Assembly (NCBI RefSeq): GCF_030412785.1
Contig: NZ_CP125295.1
Coordinates: forward strand, 5,022,001-5,086,000
Origin: Paraburkholderia sabiae
Lineage (GTDB): Bacteria > Pseudomonadota > Gammaproteobacteria > Burkholderiales > Burkholderiaceae
Direction of reading: 5' to 3'
Length of the DNA stretch: 64,000 nucleotides
A program made the position numbers and the translations under genes. The notes beneath the pieces are model-generated. The model was not told the DNA's origin, did no database searches, and was given only the letters and a program-made list of their open reading frames with translations. Below are positions 46,918 through 57,041 of the stretch, one piece after another. Positions within the stretch are counted from its first letter, which is position 1; each line of letters begins with the position of its first letter.

Positions 46918-48096
46918 ATGGCTACGACAAACAGCAGATACGATGCGCTCGACGGCTTGCGAGGCGTCGCCGCCATCGCCGTGATGATGTCGCACTTCAC
47001 TCAGGAAGCGTTCAGGAACGCCTACGTCGCCGTCGATCTCTTCTTCATGCTGAGCGGCTTCGTCATCGCTCACTCGTATGGAGCGCGGCTCCTCGACGGC
47101 ATGACGGCCGCCGAATACGTAAAAAGACGCGTCATCCGCCTGTATCCGATGCTGCTGATCTCCTTGCTGATCGGCTTGCCTGTGCTGATCGGCGCGAAAG
47201 CGCTCGGCCTGTCGACTTATCCGATGCAAAGCATCATTTCGGCGACCCTTCACAATCTGTTCTTCACGCCGTACATCGGCCATTTCGGCAATGCAAACAT
47301 GGTGGCTGCGGGCGCCGTGTCTGCCGAGCTGACGATCGGCGAGATATTCCCGGCTAATCCGCCCGCGTGGTCGCTATTCTTCGAAATGGTCGCGAGCATT
47401 GCCTTCGTGATCATCGTCAGGCTGAGCCGGTCGACGATGTTCAGGATCAGCGTCGTCGGCGGTCTGATGTTTCTGATCACAGGCGCCCTGACGAGTTTCG
47501 AGTTTCATGGGCACTCTGTCGTCGACTTCTCGCAAGGCTGGTCCGGCGGCAGGCTCGACGGCGGGTTCTACCGCGTCATATTCGGCTTCGTATCGGGCGT
47601 GCTGCTCTACAACCTGAGGAGCGCGGGCGTCGATCTGCGCATCGTGGACGCCCTGAAAGGCGTGCTTCGCAATTCATACGGCCTCTATATCGTTGCGCTC
47701 ATCATGTTCCTGTTCCCGATGTCGCTGCGCGGCGCTTATCCCGCATTCGTGATTTTCTGCGTGGCGCCTTGCCTCGTGATGGTCGGCGCCAAGCTGCCTT
47801 GCGCTTCGATGTTCGAAGCTAAAACCGCGCAGTTTCTCGGCTGGCTCTCGTATCCCGTCTACCTGCTGCACTTTCCGATTGGCCGTGCCGTGTTCATGCT
47901 GCTCGGCAAGCACAACGAGTCAGCCGCCGTTCCCATCGCCGTCGCGTGCGCGACTACGCTGGTGAGTGCGATCATCGTGACGAAGTATGTCGATGAGCCG
48001 ATACGCGCTTTCCTCTCGAAGAGACTTGCCCGGTCGTCGGCAGCGCGAGCCAGGACCGTCACGCCCGGCGGAATGGCGGACCCGAACGCCGGTTGA
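46918..48096 (+). CDS. Acyltransferase 3 family membrane protein (OafA-like)
   Basis: 392 residues, about ten transmembrane segments. It begins DALDGLRGVAAIAVMMSHFT, the family's catalytic His region, then DLFFMLSGFVIAHSYG and KRRVIRLYPMLLIS. It should transfer acetyl or similar groups to a surface sugar. GGAG lies 5 bases before the ATG at 46918. It is separated from the other three acyltransferases by strand and is followed by a good terminator. Confidence 0.92.
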   Translation: MATTNSRYDALDGLRGVAAIAVMMSHFTQEAFRNAYVAVDLFFMLSGFVIAHSYGARLLDGMTAAEYVKRRVIRLYPMLLISLLIGLPVLIGAKALGLSTYPMQSIISATLHNLFFTPYIGHFGNANMVAAGAVSAELTIGEIFPANPPAWSLFFEMVASIAFVIIVRLSRSTMFRISVVGGLMFLITGALTSFEFHGHSVVDFSQGWSGGRLDGGFYRVIFGFVSGVLLYNLRSAGVDLRIVDALKGVLRNSYGLYIVALIMFLFPMSLRGAYPAFVIFCVAPCLVMVGAKLPCASMFEAKTAQFLGWLSYPVYLLHFPIGRAVFMLLGKHNESAAVPIAVACATTLVSAIIVTKYVDEPIRAFLSKRLARSSAARARTVTPGGMADPNAG

Positions 48097-48127
48097 CTGT
48101 CCGGTGTGGATTCACGTTGAAAAGCGC

Positions 48128-48159
48128 AAGGCCGATCAGGTGATTCGATCGGCCTTTTT
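48128..48159 (+). terminator. Rho-independent terminator
   Basis: AAGGCCGATC (48128-48137) pairs with GATCGGCCTT (48147-48156), followed by TTT; it lies 31 bases after the acyltransferase gene. Confidence 0.88.
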
Positions 48160-48354
48160 CACGAAGGCTATTGGGATCGGTCGCAGCATCGGCTCTTTTT
48201 CATACCCGCTGCGAACAAGCCCGGACAGACACGGCGCAGCCCCGTGCGGCGACGATCCCCGTCGATCTTCTTGCTCTGACAGACGGGGACATCAGAAGGG
48301 GCATACCGAAGCGAAGCAATCCTGCCTTTCGTGTCTGCATCAGAACGTCTCGAC

Positions 48355-49443
48355 TCAGCCCGAAGTCAGCGCCGTCTGACGAACCCGCGACCGCTTGCTG
48401 CTGAGCCAGCCGAGGGCAGGCTTCTCGAGGTACAGGTGAACAGCGAGCGCAAACGCAACGGCAACGCCGGCCACGCACGCAGCTGCCAGATAGAGGCTGA
48501 CGGACGTATGGAACGTCCCGGATTTGACGGCACGCGCGAATACGTTCATCCAGAAACCATGCGTCAGATAAAGCACATACGACGCATTGCCGAGCAACGT
48601 CAGAGACCGGCTGATGCGTCCGCCCCTATCCTCTGCATGGATGAACGCGCCGACAAGCAGCGTGGCGGGAAGTCCCCACGCCCACCACCTGAACGAGGGC
48701 GCAAGTCCGGAAGTCGTCTGATCGGGCGAAGCAAACGAACCCCACCCGAACAGCGCGACGCATGCGATCAACACCAGCCACCGGCTCCGGAGCCCCAGCA
48801 CAGGCAGCCGCGCACTGACTGCTCCGAGCAGGATGCCGCACACGAATTCGACGACAAGCGGATTCGCGTAATAACGGGCCGACGTCGTGGCGCCCGCAAG
48901 GTCGAGGACGACGGGCACACCCGCGAGCAGCACCGCGATCCATGCCACGCGATACCTTTGCCACGGAAGACAAAGCACGGCCGTACAGATAGCGTAGAAG
49001 TAAAGCTCATAGACGAGCGTCCACGACACGCCCATGATCAGGCCGGACGCCGCCGTCGGCGGCAGCAGCAGAATCGATTCGACAATGCCGACGCCATCGA
49101 GCGGAACGTGCCGGTAAGCGACGCCGCTCGCGGCCAGCGCGACGACGATCGCGAGACACGCCCAGTACGACGGCATGATGCGCGTGAGACGTCGCGCGAC
49201 GAAACCTTTGGCTGATGTCTGCGCGGAGAACCCCGACGTCGTATGCCACATCACCAGGCCGCTGATGACGAAGAAGATATCGACGCCGCACGCGCCTATC
49301 CGCTGCGCCGAGGGTGAGACGAGCGCGAGCGGACTGCCCGACGCCTCTTCGAGGATGTGGTGTATCAGGACGGCAAAGGCCGCGAGAAAGCGCAGATGCT
49401 CCAGTCCGTAGAGTCGGGCGGGACGTCCCGTGGCGATAGTCAT
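48355..49443 (-). CDS. Acyltransferase 3 family membrane protein
   Basis: 362 residues, about ten transmembrane segments. RLYGLEHLRFLAAFAVLIHHILEE carries the catalytic His; GVDIFFVISGLVMWHTTSG and ARRLTRIMPSYWACL are family motifs. It starts 1 base after the stop of the upstream acyltransferase gene, so the two are one transcript. Likely O-acylation of the polysaccharide; the position modified cannot be told. Confidence 0.92.
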   Translation of the reverse strand: MTIATGRPARLYGLEHLRFLAAFAVLIHHILEEASGSPLALVSPSAQRIGACGVDIFFVISGLVMWHTTSGFSAQTSAKGFVARRLTRIMPSYWACLAIVVALAASGVAYRHVPLDGVGIVESILLLPPTAASGLIMGVSWTLVYELYFYAICTAVLCLPWQRYRVAWIAVLLAGVPVVLDLAGATTSARYYANPLVVEFVCGILLGAVSARLPVLGLRSRWLVLIACVALFGWGSFASPDQTTSGLAPSFRWWAWGLPATLLVGAFIHAEDRGGRISRSLTLLGNASYVLYLTHGFWMNVFARAVKSGTFHTSVSLYLAAACVAGVAVAFALAVHLYLEKPALGWLSSKRSRVRQTALTSG

Positions 49444-49444
49444 C

Positions 49445-50548
49445 TCAGGTTCTCACCTGCTGCGTTCCAGCCGAAACGCCTTCGGCGAGGCCACCCTTGT
49501 CTTGCCGCGCCAGCAGAAAGCGCCGCCCGAAGCGCATGCCCGGCATTTCGAACTTCCGGTAGGACACGATCGCAAAGCACACGCAGCCGGGCACGAACAG
49601 CGCGAAGAACGCGGCGATACGCAGCGCGTCGCCGACAGACAGCTGGTTTGCGATCAGCCACGACGCCCGCATGATGAAGAGATGCGTGAGATACAGGCTG
49701 TACGAGGCGTCGCCGATCAGCAGAAGCAGCTTCGGATACTGCACGTCGCGACGGCCCATGACGACGCCCGCGAAGATCGCGGCGGCGGGCGGCCCCCAAA
49801 TGAGGCCGCGCATGTCGAACGTGCCGTCCGCGGAGGGCCCCGTCATCAGCCAGCCGGCCACGCCCGCGAGGATCAGCGCGACCTGAGTCGTGCCGCCGAT
49901 CCGGAACCCCGACAGACGCAACTGCGCGAACATCACCCCGAACACGAACTCGAGAATGATGGTATGCGTCCATCCCTTCAGGATCAGGTACTCGGGCTTC
50001 AACACGAGCCCGAGCGTGACGAGCGTCACGAAGATCGCCACGATCGCGAGATAGACGCGCCGCACGCCGAGCAGCAGGACCAGCGATATGACGGTATAGA
50101 AGAACATCTCGAAGTTCAGCGTCCAGCCGAGTCCGAGCACCGGCTCCGGCGCACCCGTCAGCGGATTGATGGCCGGTATGAAAAACAGCGAGCGCAACAC
50201 ATACCCGACCTCGTAGCAGTTCTTGTACTTGAGCGCCGGCAGCGCGAGACCGATACCGATCGACAGCAGCGTCACCGCCCAGTACAGCGGCACGACACGC
50301 ACGATGCGCTCGCCGAAGAACCGGCGCGCCGTCGTGCCGCCGGAGCGCTGCCCCGAAATGATGTACATCATCACGAAGCCGCTGACGACAAAGAAGATAT
50401 CGACGCCGAACAGCCCCTTGATGTTGACGAGCGTCCATATCTGCGACGCATGTGCGCCGTGGCCGCCCACCTGCCCCGCTGCGTGGCAAAACACCACCAG
50501 CATGGCCGCGACGGCGCGGAGCACCTGGACCGACTCCAGCTTCTTCAT
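49445..50548 (-). CDS. Acyltransferase 3 family membrane protein
   Basis: 367 residues, multi-pass. SVQVLRAVAAMLVVFCHAAGQ, GVDIFFVVSGFVMMYIISG and ERIVRVVPLYWAVTLL are the family motifs. The sequence is more like the protein encoded at 60747 (both have LRSLFFIP or LKSLFFIP and GWTLNFEMFFY or GWTLNYEMMFY) than the other two. ATG at 50548 (MKKLES) is chosen within a longer frame. Confidence 0.92.
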   Translation of the reverse strand: MKKLESVQVLRAVAAMLVVFCHAAGQVGGHGAHASQIWTLVNIKGLFGVDIFFVVSGFVMMYIISGQRSGGTTARRFFGERIVRVVPLYWAVTLLSIGIGLALPALKYKNCYEVGYVLRSLFFIPAINPLTGAPEPVLGLGWTLNFEMFFYTVISLVLLLGVRRVYLAIVAIFVTLVTLGLVLKPEYLILKGWTHTIILEFVFGVMFAQLRLSGFRIGGTTQVALILAGVAGWLMTGPSADGTFDMRGLIWGPPAAAIFAGVVMGRRDVQYPKLLLLIGDASYSLYLTHLFIMRASWLIANQLSVGDALRIAAFFALFVPGCVCFAIVSYRKFEMPGMRFGRRFLLARQDKGGLAEGVSAGTQQVRT

Positions 50549-50637
50549 TGCGTTGTCCTCCCAAACCGGTTCGCGCCGACAGCACCGTGGTAAAGCGACG
50601 AAGCGCGAGACCGAACGCGCTGCCCTGCTTTCCCGTT

Positions 50638-51744
50638 CTATCGCGGGTAAGCAGGGGCGACGGCTCTCACGGCGTCGAACAGATTTCGAGCCGCCTGTTT
50701 CCATGTAAAGATGCCCGCCTGCCGACGTCCCGTCGATATCAGCGACTGACGCACGGCGCAATCGTCGAGCACGGTGAGCATCTGCTGGCTCCATGCGTCC
50801 GCGTCGAAAGGGTCGGCATACAGCACGGCATTGCCGCAGACCTCGGGCAGCGCGCCGAAGGGCGCGGCCACGACGGGACAGCCGAGCGCCATCGCCTCCA
50901 GCGGCGGCAACCCGAACCCTTCCGTGAGCGACGGGAACGCCAGCACGCCCGCGTTGGTCATGAGACCGACCAGTTCGGCATCGCTAACCCAGCCGGTGAA
51001 TGTCACATTGGCGGGCACCGCGTGCCCCGCTTCCTCGAAGTCGGTTTTCCTCGCGCCGCCGAACAGAACCAGCGTAATGTCCTTCATTTCAGGCTTCGCG
51101 AAAGCCTTGAGGAGAATGCCGATGTTCTTGTGCTTCTGCGTGTTGGCGAGCGCGAGGACGTAGCGCTTCGGCGTGAGGTGCAGCGCCGCGACCTTGCTGT
51201 CGTCGGGCCGTACCTGCAGCACGTGATCGCAGCCGTTGTGGACGACCACGATCTTGTCGGCGCTTGCGACGCCGTAGCGTACGAGTTCGTTGCGGGAGAA
51301 CTCCGACACCGTGACGATGAGCCGGTGCCGCCTGCCGATGAAAAAGAACAGGAATTTGTACCACAGCCGGAAGCCCAGCGAATACGAGTCCGGTGCCGAG
51401 TAAACCTGCGCATCGTGAATCATCGTTGCCGAATCGCGATGACACAGCGGGCCGAGATTGCAGAGATTGAGAATGAAATCCTTCCTGCGCGCGAGCGGCA
51501 GATAGCATTGTTCCCACATGATCCGGTGCATCCGGCGAGCCAGCGGATTTTCCTGGACGCACATGATTTTCCGGTAAGACGGCACCTTGACGCTGTTTCT
51601 GACGACGAGCGCGTAGTCGACGTCGTCAGCGGACTGCTCCGAAATCAATGCATCCGTGGCGGCGATGAGTTGCTCGGCAACCTTGTGCACGCCCGTTGGG
51701 CCCGCCCCAAAGAACTTGCCGTTAAACGCTATCGTCTTGTACAT
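50638..51744 (-). CDS. Glycosyltransferase family 4 protein
   Basis: 368 residues, GT-B fold. The C-terminal EGFGLPPLEAMALGCP has the E-x7-E pair (Glu275, Glu283) that binds the sugar nucleotide. The N-terminal acceptor half has LNLCNLGPL, MIHDAQVY and VTVSEFSRNEL. GAGG lies 8 bases before the ATG at 51744, preferred over the ATG at 51750. It is clearly paralogous to the transferase at 55519. Retaining transferase; sugar unknown (members often use mannose, glucose or rhamnose). Confidence 0.93.
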   Translation of the reverse strand: MYKTIAFNGKFFGAGPTGVHKVAEQLIAATDALISEQSADDVDYALVVRNSVKVPSYRKIMCVQENPLARRMHRIMWEQCYLPLARRKDFILNLCNLGPLCHRDSATMIHDAQVYSAPDSYSLGFRLWYKFLFFFIGRRHRLIVTVSEFSRNELVRYGVASADKIVVVHNGCDHVLQVRPDDSKVAALHLTPKRYVLALANTQKHKNIGILLKAFAKPEMKDITLVLFGGARKTDFEEAGHAVPANVTFTGWVSDAELVGLMTNAGVLAFPSLTEGFGLPPLEAMALGCPVVAAPFGALPEVCGNAVLYADPFDADAWSQQMLTVLDDCAVRQSLISTGRRQAGIFTWKQAARNLFDAVRAVAPAYPR

Positions 51745-51795
51745 CAGCATGGCCTCGCTGGCAGAAGGTTGGCGGAATCGAAGTCGTTCGGTTTT

Positions 51796-52704
51796 TCAAA
51801 GATTGGCCGCCCGTTCAGGCGTCAAGCGGCCGCGAATGAAATCCCACAGGCCGATCAGGTTGCCGCCCAGACGCCCGCGGCGGTCGACCCACGGCTCCGG
51901 CGCGAAACTGCGCACGATGTTGCTCGCCACATTGCGCATCACGTGATCGAGCGCGGCGCGCAACGGCATGGTCTTCTTTCTCGCCAGATAGAGGGGATTG
52001 ATGACCTGCGAATAGCCGAGCTTGCGGCCCGATACCCTGCCTCGCTTCACACCCAGATGCACGCCGAGCGCCGTGTTGATGCGAACCACACGGCCGCCGC
52101 GATTCCAGATCTGACCGCCGAAGTCGCGATCTTCCTGCCAGCCGTAGAGCACGAGACGCTCATCGAAGCGCAGCCCCGCGATGCTGCGAGCCCGGAACGC
52201 CATGTTGCACCCGTACGGGCCACCCGTCGGCACGATGCGCAGACTGCATGGAACGTCCGTCGCCCTTGCGAGGATCGCCTGCCCTTCTTCGACGGAATAA
52301 CCCGGTCCATGGATGCCGTCGGCGAGTACCGTTCCCGTGACACAGGCAATGGAAGGATCGCTATCCAGCGCCTTGAGTACTTCCGCGATCCATCGGTCGT
52401 GCATCAGGAAATCGTCGTCCAGCAGGACCACGACGTCGAAGTCGTCGGATACCTGTTTCAACGCGTGGTTGCGTTGCGCGGTAAGGCCAGGCCGCCCCTT
52501 GATGACAAGCAGCCCGGGCCGGTTCGCAAGATGGCCGGCGTCTTCGTCCGACACGCAGGAAACGATGATCAGATCCGGCCTTACCGTCTGCGAATCGACG
52601 AACGACACCACACGCTCGAGCACTTCGGCACGCCCGCGAGTCGCGAAGATCAGGCAAACCTTTGCTTTCCCGCCTGACGAAGGCAGGCTCGTTTCACTGG
52701 ACAT
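51796..52704 (-). CDS. Glycosyltransferase family 2 protein
   Basis: 302 residues, GT-A fold. VCLIFATRGRAEVLERVVSF starts the nucleotide domain; VVVLLDDDFLMHDRW holds the metal-binding DDD. The ED-type acceptor motif is FDERLVLYGWQEDRDFGGQIW. Inverting transferase of the polysaccharide locus. GGGGA precedes the ATG at 52704. It lies 51 bases upstream of the GT4 gene in the same operon. Confidence 0.92.
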   Translation of the reverse strand: MSSETSLPSSGGKAKVCLIFATRGRAEVLERVVSFVDSQTVRPDLIIVSCVSDEDAGHLANRPGLLVIKGRPGLTAQRNHALKQVSDDFDVVVLLDDDFLMHDRWIAEVLKALDSDPSIACVTGTVLADGIHGPGYSVEEGQAILARATDVPCSLRIVPTGGPYGCNMAFRARSIAGLRFDERLVLYGWQEDRDFGGQIWNRGGRVVRINTALGVHLGVKRGRVSGRKLGYSQVINPLYLARKKTMPLRAALDHVMRNVASNIVRSFAPEPWVDRRGRLGGNLIGLWDFIRGRLTPERAANL

Positions 52705-52833
52705 GATCGTTCCCCGGCAGATACTCGAATCCAATCTTCAGCATGTCGACGCACATGTTATCGATGCAACCCGCGCCGTACTGCTGGCTAACCCACGCAA
52801 ACGGGAACATCGTGCAAGCGCAAGCATGGCTTG

Positions 52834-54252
52834 TCAGCGCGAGTCCGGCACCCCTTCATGCACGTGCTGCGTCACCCACTCGCGACTCCTCGGCACGCGT
52901 CTGGGCGCACGCTGCGACAGCGCGCCCGCTGCCGCCGCGAACATGTAGAAGGTCGAACCGAGTTCGAACACGCCGGCCGCAAGCGACGCGACGATCAGCG
53001 TCGCGATCATGCCGTGTCGCGCCGCATGGCAAACGGCGCGCTCCGTCGGCGGATAATGCGTCGACACGGGCGACAGCAGCGTTTTGGCGAGAAACATTCC
53101 GTAGCAGACCACGCCCACCGCGCCGAGATTCGCCAGCACGACAACGACGAAGCTCGATGCGCGAATGCTGCCCAGGCCAACGCCGATCCCGTAGGTATCG
53201 AGGAAATTGGTCACGCCTTGCGTGTTCCAGCTCATCCGTTCGATGCCGGACGAACTGTCCGCCTTGCTCATCACGGTGGTGTCGACAAAGTCGGCAAGCG
53301 CTTTCGCCACACCCGGCATGAACAGGATCACGTAAAGCGTGCCGAGCACGCCAGCGCAGGCTGCAATGATCCACATGCGCTGCTGGCGCTCGACCGCGCC
53401 GGGCGAAACACGACCCGGCCGGCTGATCATCTGCACGCCCATGTACGCGGCCAGCCCGACATACGCGGTGCCCGACGTTGACATCAGCAGCAGCGTGCCC
53501 GTCGCGATGGCGAGCAAGCCCGCCATTTTCGGCCGATAACCGAGCAGCCAGAGATTGAGGCAAAAGACGAACAGCGGCAGCGTAAAACTCGAAAACGCAG
53601 AGGTCTCGGCAAAGGTGCCCGTGATGCGCACCAGCCCGCCCAGTTCTTCGCCGCTCAGATCCGCGTACGAAGCGGTCTTGATAACCGACATCACATCGAG
53701 ACCGGCCGCATGCGTGACGAAATCGATCACGCCTGCGGCAACGTCCAGGCATGTGAGCAGAAAAATGCCGCTCGCGAGCGCCCGATACGCGCCGCGATAT
53801 TTGAGGAACGCGACCATGCACGCATACACCACCAGATCGCCGACACAATAGATCGCCTGCGACAGATTGCCGGAGACGGGGCCGAGTGGCTGCAGCATCG
53901 CCGCACCCGTGATGCCGCGATCGACGGGAAACACGAGCGTCGAGCCTTGCAGGAGACGCGGCAATATCACAGCGCCTGCGACACCCCACACGGTGGTGCA
54001 GAGCAGCCAGAACCCCGCCTTGTCCATCGCGAACGCATCGGTGATCCCCTTTCCGCCCGACAGATTGAAGGCTCTCAGCGCAAAGAAGACGAGGAAAAGC
54101 TGCGCGGGCATGATGCCGATGCTGCCCAATCCGAGCGCCTGCGTGCAGGCGAACAGCGAAAACGCCGCCATCGCGTAAATCGCGCCGCGAAACGACGTAT
54201 AGAGCACCAGTAGCCCGATCAGGATAACGATGATTCCGTATATGGACGGCAC
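52834..54252 (-). CDS. Wzy-type polymerase / O-antigen ligase-like membrane protein
   Basis: 472 residues with about ten transmembrane segments and a large periplasmic loop around residues 150-210 and 330-400. FVVVVLANLGAVGVVCYGMFLA and the GIGVGLGSIRASSF stretch after a long loop are typical of O-antigen polymerase/ligase proteins. It should polymerise the flipped repeat units. GTG at 54252 with AGGAGA 7 bases upstream is chosen; the open frame further upstream is out of context. Sequence-based distinction of Wzy from a ligase is not reliable here. Confidence 0.8.
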   Translation of the reverse strand: MPSIYGIIVILIGLLVLYTSFRGAIYAMAAFSLFACTQALGLGSIGIMPAQLFLVFFALRAFNLSGGKGITDAFAMDKAGFWLLCTTVWGVAGAVILPRLLQGSTLVFPVDRGITGAAMLQPLGPVSGNLSQAIYCVGDLVVYACMVAFLKYRGAYRALASGIFLLTCLDVAAGVIDFVTHAAGLDVMSVIKTASYADLSGEELGGLVRITGTFAETSAFSSFTLPLFVFCLNLWLLGYRPKMAGLLAIATGTLLLMSTSGTAYVGLAAYMGVQMISRPGRVSPGAVERQQRMWIIAACAGVLGTLYVILFMPGVAKALADFVDTTVMSKADSSSGIERMSWNTQGVTNFLDTYGIGVGLGSIRASSFVVVVLANLGAVGVVCYGMFLAKTLLSPVSTHYPPTERAVCHAARHGMIATLIVASLAAGVFELGSTFYMFAAAAGALSQRAPRRVPRSREWVTQHVHEGVPDSR

Positions 54253-54310
54253 TGCTTCATCTCCTGTCCGCCGGTGCGCGCCTGCACGAGCGGACCTGTT
54301 GTTGCACGGC

Positions 54311-55531
54311 TCAGGCAGAGCGCCAGCGGCGAATCTCCGGCAGCGCGGAACCGGTCGGCACGCGGCCGGCTTCGACGGCGCTCTCCACGACCGCCATGAA
54401 CTCGCGGCGGAACCGCTCTTTCGTAAACCGCATCGCATTGCTGCGGCACACCTCGGCGCTGAACGGCGGCAACTGCTCGAAGCGCTCGACGGCGTCGACG
54501 ATGGCAGTCACGCTCTGCTCGTTGAAGAAGAGTCCCGTCGCCCGCTCGGGGTCGGACGACTCGACGACGATCTCCCGCACGCCGCCACGGCCCAGCGCAA
54601 TGACGGGCGTCCCGCACGCCTGCGCCTCGACGACGGAAATGCCGAAGTCCTCTTCCGCTGCAAAAACAAACGCGCGCGCACGCTGCATCCACTCGACCAG
54701 CACCTCGTCGGGCTGATAGCCGAGCAGCGTCACATTGGGCGTCGCACAAGCCTTGGCACGCGCGAAATCGGTGCCGTCGCCGATCACCACCAGGCGCCGC
54801 GACGGCATCGCCGTGAACGCCTCGACGATCAGCGGAATGCGCTTGTACGGCACCATGCGCGAGGCGATCAGATACACGTCCTCACGCTGCGTGCTGAGTT
54901 CGAACCGCTCGACATCGACGGGCGGATAGACCACCGTGGCCTCGGTTCCGTAGGCTTTTCTGATGCGTCGTCCGACGAACGCCGAGTTGGCGACGAAGGC
55001 ATCCACGCCTTGCGCGGTCCGGTGGTCCCAGATGCGCATGTAATGCAGCAGCAGACGCACGATCCAGCTTTTGACGCCGCGCTGCATCCCTGCTTCGGCG
55101 AGATATTGATGCTGCAGATCCCACGCGTAGCGAATGGGCGAATGCACATAGCTCACGTGCACCTGATGCGGCCCGGTCAATACGCCTTTGGCCACCGCAT
55201 GATTCGACGAGATCACGAGATCGTAGCCGGACAGATCGAACTGCTCGATCGCGAGCGGCATCAGCGGAAGGTAATGACGAAACGATTTGCGTGCGCGCGG
55301 CAGGTGCTGGATGAACGACGTATGAGCGCGCTTGCCGCCCAGCACGCCGCGTTGCGCTTCAGGGAAAAAGTCGACGACGCTGTAGAGATCGGCGTGGGGA
55401 AAGAGCTGCAGAATCTGCTCGACCACTTTCTCCGAACCCGCGTACGCAGCGAGCCAGTCATGCACGAGCGCGACCCGGCCGAAACGTCGGAAGTCGATGC
55501 CAGCGGTTGGGGCAAGAGTCACATTAGCCAC
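54311..55531 (-). CDS. Glycosyltransferase family 4 protein
   Basis: 406 residues, GT-B fold. RVALVHDWLAAYAGSEKVVEQ begins the acceptor domain; VHSPIRYAWDLQHQYL and ANSAFVGRRIRKAYG follow. The C-terminal AAEEDFGISVVEAQACGTPV has the E-x7-E pair. Similar to WbaZ/WcaI-like mannosyltransferases, though the sugar is not certain. GTG at 55531 with GAGGAG 9 bases upstream; it overlaps the upstream GT4 gene by 13 bases. Confidence 0.92.
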   Translation of the reverse strand: MANVTLAPTAGIDFRRFGRVALVHDWLAAYAGSEKVVEQILQLFPHADLYSVVDFFPEAQRGVLGGKRAHTSFIQHLPRARKSFRHYLPLMPLAIEQFDLSGYDLVISSNHAVAKGVLTGPHQVHVSYVHSPIRYAWDLQHQYLAEAGMQRGVKSWIVRLLLHYMRIWDHRTAQGVDAFVANSAFVGRRIRKAYGTEATVVYPPVDVERFELSTQREDVYLIASRMVPYKRIPLIVEAFTAMPSRRLVVIGDGTDFARAKACATPNVTLLGYQPDEVLVEWMQRARAFVFAAEEDFGISVVEAQACGTPVIALGRGGVREIVVESSDPERATGLFFNEQSVTAIVDAVERFEQLPPFSAEVCRSNAMRFTKERFRREFMAVVESAVEAGRVPTGSALPEIRRWRSA

Positions 55532-56646
55532 GGCGAGATCTCCTCGATCAACCGGGCGGCCGTCGCGCGCCAGGTCAGTTCTTCTGTCCTCGCTCGGCCG
55601 CGCTCGCGCAGGCTCGCACGCAATGCGGCGTCGGCGGTGATGCGTTCGAGCAGACGGGCGAGTTCGGCGGGGTCGTCCGGTGACGTGTAGAGCGCGGCGT
55701 CGCCGCAGGCTTCCTGGACGGACGGCAGCCTGGACGCGATGACGGGACAGCCCAGCGCCAGCGCTTCGACAGGCGGCAGCCCGAAGCCTTCGTAGCGCGA
55801 CGGATAGACGAAGCACGCGGCACGCCGGTAAAGCGCGGCCAGTTCACCATCCGTCACGTAGCCCAGGTGCTTCACGAAGGCCGGCAACGCGTCCTTACCC
55901 TCTCCGTACACGCGCGCATCGCCGCCGCCGACCACGACGATGTCGAATTGCGCATCAACGATGAGACGCGCGGCGTCGGCCACGAGCCGGAAGTTCTTGT
56001 GCCGGTTGAGGCTGCCGACAGCGAGCACGAACGGCCGCCCGTCCAGCTTCGCCACGACGGCGTCCTCATCCACGGGCATGCGCAACATATGCTCGCCGCT
56101 CTCCGGCACGACGCCGATCTTGCCGGCCGGAATCCGGTATGCGTCGCATAGCTCGCGCCGCGAGAATTCCGATACGGTGATCACACGCCGCGACACGCGG
56201 CCAAGGCGCGGCGCCATCAGCCGGTACCAGGCGACGAACGAGCGGCTATAGCTGTCGGGCACGCGCGCTGGCGCTGCGTCGTGCAGCACCGTCACCTGAC
56301 GCGAATACAGCAGCGGTCCCGAATTGCACAGGTTGAGAAGCAGCCGCCCGCGCGCGGCGTACGGCAGCGCAAGCTGCTCCCAGCGCAGACCGCCGCCCTT
56401 CCCGCTTGCCCGCAATCCGACGTGGCGGAAGGGGTTGGGCATATCCGTCAGCGCTTCGGGTACGACGATCTCAGCCCGCAATCCGGCGACGAGGGGATCG
56501 CGCAGTTCGATCAGCTGATCGAGCGCACGGATGGTCTCGAACGCGAAGCGGTCGACCCCTGTCGCACGGCGGCCGAGAAAGCGGCCGTTGATCAGCAGGT
56601 TGGGGCGAGGCACGTGTGTCATCGACAGGGTCCGGGCATCGCTCAT
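55519..56646 (-). CDS. Glycosyltransferase family 4 protein (paralogue of 50638)
   Basis: 375 residues, GT-B fold. LLINGRFLGRRATGVDRFAFE, LNLCNSGPLLYS, VLHDAAPARVPDSYSRSF and YEGFGLPPVEALALGCPV match the protein at 50638-51744 nearly motif for motif, pointing to duplication. The start is uncertain: ATG 56646 (MSDARTL), 56622 or 56697; none has a good ribosome site. First gene of the minus-strand transferase operon. Confidence 0.88.
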   Translation of the reverse strand: MSDARTLSMTHVPRPNLLINGRFLGRRATGVDRFAFETIRALDQLIELRDPLVAGLRAEIVVPEALTDMPNPFRHVGLRASGKGGGLRWEQLALPYAARGRLLLNLCNSGPLLYSRQVTVLHDAAPARVPDSYSRSFVAWYRLMAPRLGRVSRRVITVSEFSRRELCDAYRIPAGKIGVVPESGEHMLRMPVDEDAVVAKLDGRPFVLAVGSLNRHKNFRLVADAARLIVDAQFDIVVVGGGDARVYGEGKDALPAFVKHLGYVTDGELAALYRRAACFVYPSRYEGFGLPPVEALALGCPVIASRLPSVQEACGDAALYTSPDDPAELARLLERITADAALRASLRERGRARTEELTWRATAARLIEEISPWLM

Positions 56647-57041
56647 ATCGACCGTCGCCGAGACGACGGATCCGACACGCCACGCCATGTAGTTCATATG
56701 ACGCGAGCGTAGCCGGTCCGCTCCCCCGCGAATGTTCGCCGGCGCGCATGGCAGGTCGATTCGCGTTCCGCCCGCATCGTGGATCGCGCATGAATGGCGC
56801 ATTACGTGAACCCGCACACAGATCGCGACGTGTTGTCCGATGCGCAGGATGAAAGAAGATTGCGTCGGGTCCGCGCGATGTTTCTTCGTGGACCCTATCC
56901 GTTCGCCGTCGCACACACCGGGGATGCAACGACGCAGCAGAATGTGCGCTGCACGCGCCTTCAGAAAAGGCCAACTCATCCAGTCGCCGGCAAGGAACAA
57001 AGCGCCCGAAACCGGCGACGTTCGCACGCGAGGAATTCGCC
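56647..57041. other. Divergent intergenic region of the polysaccharide locus
   Basis: 395 bases between divergent transferase and glycosidase genes; it must hold promoters for both directions. No recognisable operator, -10/-35 or gene. Confidence 0.5.
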
